8,200 bases of DNA from Rhodothermaceae bacterium (GTDB taxonomy: Bacteria; Bacteroidota; Rhodothermia; Rhodothermales; JAHEMB01), in the NCBI GenBank assembly GCA_024643915.1, contig JAHEMB010000040.1, positions 1-8,200 of the forward strand, given 5' to 3'. Shown piece by piece: positions 5,040 to 8,200 of the stretch. The notes under the pieces are model-generated. The model was given only the letters and a program-made list of their open reading frames with translations, had not been told where the DNA came from and did not search any database. A program made the translations under genes and the position numbers. How positions within the stretch are numbered: position 1 is the first letter of the stretch; each line of letters begins with the position of its first letter.

Positions 5040-7562
5040 ATGACCGAAATCCTCCACTGGCTCATCGACGACGAGGACGACCCGGAGCAGAGTATCCCGC
5101 TCCCGACCGCCGACGACGAAAAGGAGATGAGCACCGCCGACGTGCCGGAGACCCTGCCGATCCTGGCCCTCCGCAACACGGTGCTCTTCCCCGGCGTGGT
5201 GCTGCCTATTACGGTAGGCCGTGACGCCTCCCTCCAACTCGTCAAAGACGCCTTCAATAACGACCGGCTCATCGGCGTGGTGGCGCAGCGGCAGAGCGAG
5301 GTCGAGAACCCCGATCCTGCCGATCTCTACGACGTCGGCACCGTGGCGACGATTCTCAAGCTCATCAAGATGCCGGACGGGTCAAAGTCCATCGTCATCC
5401 AGGGCAAGCGCCGCTTCCGCATCGACGAATACGTGCAGACCGAGCCGTACTTCAAGGCCCGCGTCGAGGCCCTGCCGGAGACGATCAAGACGGACGAGGT
5501 GGAGGTGCAGGCGCGCATCCGCTCTATCAAGGAGCTGGCCATCCAGATCGTCAACCTCTCGCCGAACCTGCCGAGCGAGGCCGCCTACGCCATCCAGAAC
5601 ATCGAGTCGCCCACCTTCCTGATTCACTTCATCGCCTCAAACCTCCAGGTAGAGGTCGAGGAGAAACAGGAACTGCTGGAGACGATTTCGCTCATCGAGC
5701 GGGCCGACCTGGTGATGGCCCAGCTCAACCGGGAGCTTCAGGTGATGCAGCTCTCGGAAGAGATCCGCAGCCGCGTCAAGAGCGACGTGGACCAGCAGCA
5801 GCGCGAGTACCTTCTCCGCCAGCAGCTCAAGGCCATTCAGGACGAATTGGGTGAGGGCGAAGGCGCCAGCGGCGATGTGGGCGAATTGAAAGAGCGCGCC
5901 GAAAAGAAGGACCTGCCCGACCACGCCCGCAAGGTCGTCGAAAAGGAACTCGACAAGCTCGGGCGCACCAACCCGGCCAGCCCGGACTACGCCGTCACCC
6001 GCAACTACGTGGACTGGATCCTCGACCTGCCCTGGCAGGAGTATTCCGAGGATCACCTCGACATCAAGCGGGCCGAGCAGATCCTCGACGAGGACCACTA
6101 CGGGCTGGAGCAGGTGAAGAAGCGCATCCTCGAACACCTCGCCGTGCTCAAGCTCAAGGGCGACATGAAAGCGCCTATCCTGTGCTTCTACGGCCCCCCC
6201 GGCGTCGGCAAGACGAGCCTGGGCAAGAGCATCGCACGGGCGATGGGGCGCGAATTTGTACGGATGAGCCTGGGCGGCGTGCGCGACGAGGCCGAGATCC
6301 GAGGCCACCGGCGGACCTACGTAGGCGCCCTGCCGGGCCGCGTCATCCAGGGCCTCAAGAAAGCCGGCACCAACAACCCCGTCTTCATGCTCGACGAGGT
6401 GGACAAACTCGGCTCTGACTTCCGGGGCGACCCGTCCAGCGCCCTCCTCGAAGTCCTCGACCCCGAACAGAACAGCGCCTTCAACGACCACTACCTCGAA
6501 CTCGACTACGACCTCTCGAAGGTTCTCTTCATCGCCACGGCCAACTACCTGGAGCAGATCCCGCCGCCGTTGCGCGACCGCATGGAGATGATCGAGATCA
6601 CGGGCTACACGCAGGAGGAGAAGCTCGCCATCGCGCGGCAGTACCTCCTGCCCCGGCAGGTCGAGCGCAACGGCCTCAAGCCCGAGCAGTTCGAGATCAC
6701 AGACGAGGCCTTGAACCTCATCATCGACGGCTACACGCGCGAGAGCGGCGTGCGCCAACTCGAACGCACGGTGGGCGCGGTGGCACGCGGCGTGGCGAAG
6801 AAAGTCGCCACCGAGGAGGTCGAGCGCGAAAAGGTCGATGCCGACGAGATAAAGGAATTCCTCGGCGCCCGTAAGTTCTTCAGCGACGTGGCGCAACGTA
6901 CCGAGGTGCCGGGCGTGGCGACGGGCCTGGCCTGGACGCCCGTCGGCGGCGACATCCTCTTCATCGAGGCCAGCGTCTCGCGCGGCATGGGCCGGATGAC
7001 GCTTACCGGCCAGCTCGGCGAGGTGATGAAGGAGAGCGCGCAGGCCGCCTACTCGTACGTCAAGGCGCGGGCCGGCGACCTCGGCATCCCGCAAGATGCC
7101 TTCCGCTACTGGGACGTCCACGTCCACGTTCCCGCCGGCGCCGTGCCCAAGGACGGCCCCTCGGCGGGCGTGGCGATGCTCTCGGCGCTTGTCTCCATCT
7201 ACACGCAGCGGCGCATCAAACACACCGTCGCCATGACGGGCGAAATCACCCTGCGCGGTCTCGTTCTCCCGGTGGGCGGCATTAAGGAAAAGGTGCTTGC
7301 CGCCAAGCGCGCCGGCCTAGAATCTGTCTTGCTGCCGGAGAAAAACCGGAAGGATATCGAGGAGATCAAAAGCGCAGCGCTGGAGGACATGGAGATCACC
7401 TACCTCAATCGGATGGAGGAGGTCATCGAGCACGCTCTCGAAGAAGAGGCCGTCGCCGAGCCGAAAGCCTTCTTCACGATTCCCGACGAAGAGAAGCACC
7501 GCGTGCCGGTGCCGGGCAACGGCGTCACCACGATTGAGCCGGAAGGTGCGATTATCAACTGA
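5040..7562 (+). CDS. lon: ATP-dependent Lon protease (LonA)
   Basis: This 840-residue soluble AAA+ serine protease forms hexamers that unfold and degrade damaged and regulatory proteins. The Lon N-terminal substrate domain covers about 38-230, followed by a helical/coiled segment to about 340. The AAA+ module (about 350-600) has Walker A GPPGVGKT (385-392), Walker B VFMLDEVD (448-455), sensor-1 Asn502, the arginine finger Arg514 in PPLRDRME, and sensor-2 Arg572 in GVRQLER. The protease domain (about 620-800) has catalytic Ser708 in KDGPSAG and Lys751 in GGIKEK, spaced 43 residues apart as in E. coli S679/K722. All key residues are present, so it should be active. It is longer than E. coli Lon (784) because of an acidic 36-residue leader and a 40-residue charged tail. 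The ATG at 5040 gives the leader; an in-frame Met30 (5127) is a less likely start because AAGGAG touches it with no spacing. Confidence 0.97.
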   Translation: MTEILHWLIDDEDDPEQSIPLPTADDEKEMSTADVPETLPILALRNTVLFPGVVLPITVGRDASLQLVKDAFNNDRLIGVVAQRQSEVENPDPADLYDVGTVATILKLIKMPDGSKSIVIQGKRRFRIDEYVQTEPYFKARVEALPETIKTDEVEVQARIRSIKELAIQIVNLSPNLPSEAAYAIQNIESPTFLIHFIASNLQVEVEEKQELLETISLIERADLVMAQLNRELQVMQLSEEIRSRVKSDVDQQQREYLLRQQLKAIQDELGEGEGASGDVGELKERAEKKDLPDHARKVVEKELDKLGRTNPASPDYAVTRNYVDWILDLPWQEYSEDHLDIKRAEQILDEDHYGLEQVKKRILEHLAVLKLKGDMKAPILCFYGPPGVGKTSLGKSIARAMGREFVRMSLGGVRDEAEIRGHRRTYVGALPGRVIQGLKKAGTNNPVFMLDEVDKLGSDFRGDPSSALLEVLDPEQNSAFNDHYLELDYDLSKVLFIATANYLEQIPPPLRDRMEMIEITGYTQEEKLAIARQYLLPRQVERNGLKPEQFEITDEALNLIIDGYTRESGVRQLERTVGAVARGVAKKVATEEVEREKVDADEIKEFLGARKFFSDVAQRTEVPGVATGLAWTPVGGDILFIEASVSRGMGRMTLTGQLGEVMKESAQAAYSYVKARAGDLGIPQDAFRYWDVHVHVPAGAVPKDGPSAGVAMLSALVSIYTQRRIKHTVAMTGEITLRGLVLPVGGIKEKVLAAKRAGLESVLLPEKNRKDIEEIKSAALEDMEITYLNRMEEVIEHALEEEAVAEPKAFFTIPDEEKHRVPVPGNGVTTIEPEGAIIN

Positions 7563-7589
7563 TCCTATTCCTCAACCAAATACAATAAT

Positions 7590-7620
7590 GGGCTGCTTGC
7601 ACGTTGCGGGCAGCCCTTTT
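7590..7620 (+). terminator. Intrinsic terminator after lon, possibly shared with yjbQ
   Basis: GGGCTGC (7590-7596) pairs with GCAGCCC (7610-7616). Two G-T wobbles and the pairs G7599-C7607 and C7600-G7606 extend the stem to 11 pairs around the five-base loop ACGTT, followed by TTTT (7617-7620). It begins 27 bases after the lon stop. Read on the minus strand, the same hairpin lies 15 bases after the yjbQ stop and is followed by a looser AT-rich stretch, so it may serve both converging genes, more weakly for yjbQ. Confidence 0.85.
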
Positions 7621-7631
7621 CCCTTCAAGCA

Positions 7632-8060
7632 TCACTTCTCCTCACCAAACACCGTCAATACGAGCCGGCGGGGGCCGCCGTGGTCGCGGTGCTCACAGAG
7701 GTAGAGGCCCTGCCAGGTGCCGAGGGCGAGGCGGCCACCGCGTATCGGGATCGTGAGGCCGCTGCCCAGGAGCGAGGCTTTGATGTGCGCCGGCATGTCG
7801 TCCGGCCCTTCGAGCGTGTGGCGGTAGTAAGGCTGGTTTTCAGGCACCATTTCATTGAAGTGCCGCTCGAAGTCGCCGCGCACGTCCGGGTCAGCGTTCT
7901 CGTTGAGGGTGAGCGAGGCCGACGTGTGCTGGATAAAAAAGTGGGCCAGGCCGACCGCGACGTTATCAATTTCCGGCGCCTGCGCCATCACTTCATCCGT
8001 GATGAGGTGGAAGCCACGCGGGCGGGCCTTCAGGGTGATTTGTCGCTGGTACCAGGGCAT
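7632..8060 (-). CDS. yjbQ: YjbQ-family protein (UPF0047; secondary thiamine-phosphate synthase-type enzyme)
   Basis: This 142-residue protein belongs to the widespread YjbQ/UPF0047 family (usual length about 130-145). The N-terminus MPWYQRQITLKARPRGFHLIT is characteristic. Core motifs follow: FIQHTSASLTLNENADPDV (42-60), the acidic/His stretch RGDFERHFNEMVP (61-73), YRHTLEGPDDMPAHIKASLLG (79-99), and the C-terminal LGTWQGLYLCEHRD (113-126) with its conserved His, then RRLVLTVFGE. Family members can complement thiamine phosphate synthase loss, but this is thought to be a side activity and the physiological reaction is not settled. ATG 8060-8058 was chosen because it gives the family N-terminus; ATGs at 8078 and 8159 would add unrelated residues encoded by the upstream gene's region. 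It lies 10 bases after the stop of the phosphatase-fold gene, so the two are probably co-transcribed, converging on lon. Confidence 0.93.
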   Translation of the reverse strand: MPWYQRQITLKARPRGFHLITDEVMAQAPEIDNVAVGLAHFFIQHTSASLTLNENADPDVRGDFERHFNEMVPENQPYYRHTLEGPDDMPAHIKASLLGSGLTIPIRGGRLALGTWQGLYLCEHRDHGGPRRLVLTVFGEEK

Positions 8061-8070
8061 GGCGGGCAAC

Positions 8071-8200
8071 CTACTCATTCGGCACGACGATGTCCAGCCA
8101 GACCGGGAAGTGATCGCTCGGCGCGTCTGCATCGGAGGAAAGGCGCAGGACGCCACCATTCAGCACGGTTAGGTTCGTGGAAGGCAACACGTAATCGACG
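8071..8200 (-). CDS. C-terminal fragment of an endonuclease/exonuclease/phosphatase-family protein, cut by window edge
   Basis: Translating inward from the right edge on the minus strand gives 42 residues ending in LDIVVPNE and TAG (8073-8071). The segment VDYVLPSTNLTV, then a short loop, then SDHFPVWLDIVV is the typical end of the endonuclease/exonuclease/phosphatase (DNase I-like) fold: the DYVLPS strand and the SDH triad carrying catalytic Asp and His. The upstream catalytic Asn and Glu residues lie outside the window, so substrate (DNA, phosphoester, phospholipid or other) cannot be told. The frame is open to base 8200 with no start inside the window. Its stop is 10 bases from the yjbQ start, suggesting one transcription unit. 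Confidence 0.8.
   Translation of the reverse strand, partial: VDYVLPSTNLTVLNGGVLRLSSDADAPSDHFPVWLDIVVPNE

Noticed and set aside
5637..7223. 528-codon open frame on the minus strand opposite lon
   Set aside because: It is antisense to a fully motif-supported Lon and its translation is low-complexity (runs of Val, Leu, Asp, His, Arg). This is what complementing a GC-rich gene with strong third-position bias produces. There is no recognisable domain or ribosome site.
8061..8159. Longer YjbQ start at 8159 or 8078
   Set aside because: The extra residues correspond to the end of the upstream phosphatase-fold gene read in another frame and do not resemble YjbQ. The family N-terminus begins at MPWYQ (8060).
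1..8200. Mobile elements, CRISPR arrays, tRNA/rRNA genes, defence or toxin-antitoxin modules
   Set aside because: No transposase, integrase, regularly spaced repeats, cloverleaf-like sequence or paired small toxin/antitoxin genes were seen. All complete genes are housekeeping types with similar GC-rich codon use.

Overview
This is a GC-rich bacterial chromosomal window of ordinary housekeeping genes. DnaK has Gram-negative-type spacing between its N-terminal blocks, and Lon carries an acidic N-terminal leader. Most starts lack a good Shine-Dalgarno sequence, which fits the Bacteroidota/Rhodothermota, for example a Rhodothermus- or Salinibacter-like organism. That placement is an inference from protein flavour and translation signals, not a proven identification. 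No phage, transposon, CRISPR, tRNA, rRNA or defence genes were seen.

Left block, minus strand, 2468 down to 1: a tight four-gene cluster transcribed pgsA > pyrE > small two-helix membrane protein > cinA. pgsA makes the phosphatidylglycerol precursor, pyrE makes OMP for pyrimidine synthesis, and cinA (cut by the left edge) is a nucleotide/NMN-processing protein. pgsA and pyrE overlap by 8 bases, and the other gaps are 17 and 44 bases, so co-transcription is likely.

A 335-base divergent intergenic region (2469-2803) separates this cluster from dnaK. It holds low-confidence promoters for both directions and several short inverted repeats. No CIRCE heat-shock operator is visible.

Centre, plus strand: dnaK (2804-4723) ends in a good intrinsic terminator. 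A 316-base spacer rich in inverted repeats follows, then lon (5040-7562). These are the two ATP-driven protein quality-control arms, refolding and degradation. The terminator and the repeats between them suggest separate transcription units.

Right block, minus strand, converging on lon: the C-terminus of an endonuclease/exonuclease/phosphatase-fold protein (cut by the right edge) is followed 10 bases later by yjbQ. A GC hairpin with a T-run sits between lon and yjbQ.

The cinA fragment and the right-edge phosphatase fragment have no complete start-to-stop reading frame within the window. They were read by translating the edges directly. Many long reading frames opposite dnaK and lon are composition shadows. 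I found no convincing novel system. The most unusual material is the structured DNA between dnaK and lon and the unnamed small membrane protein.
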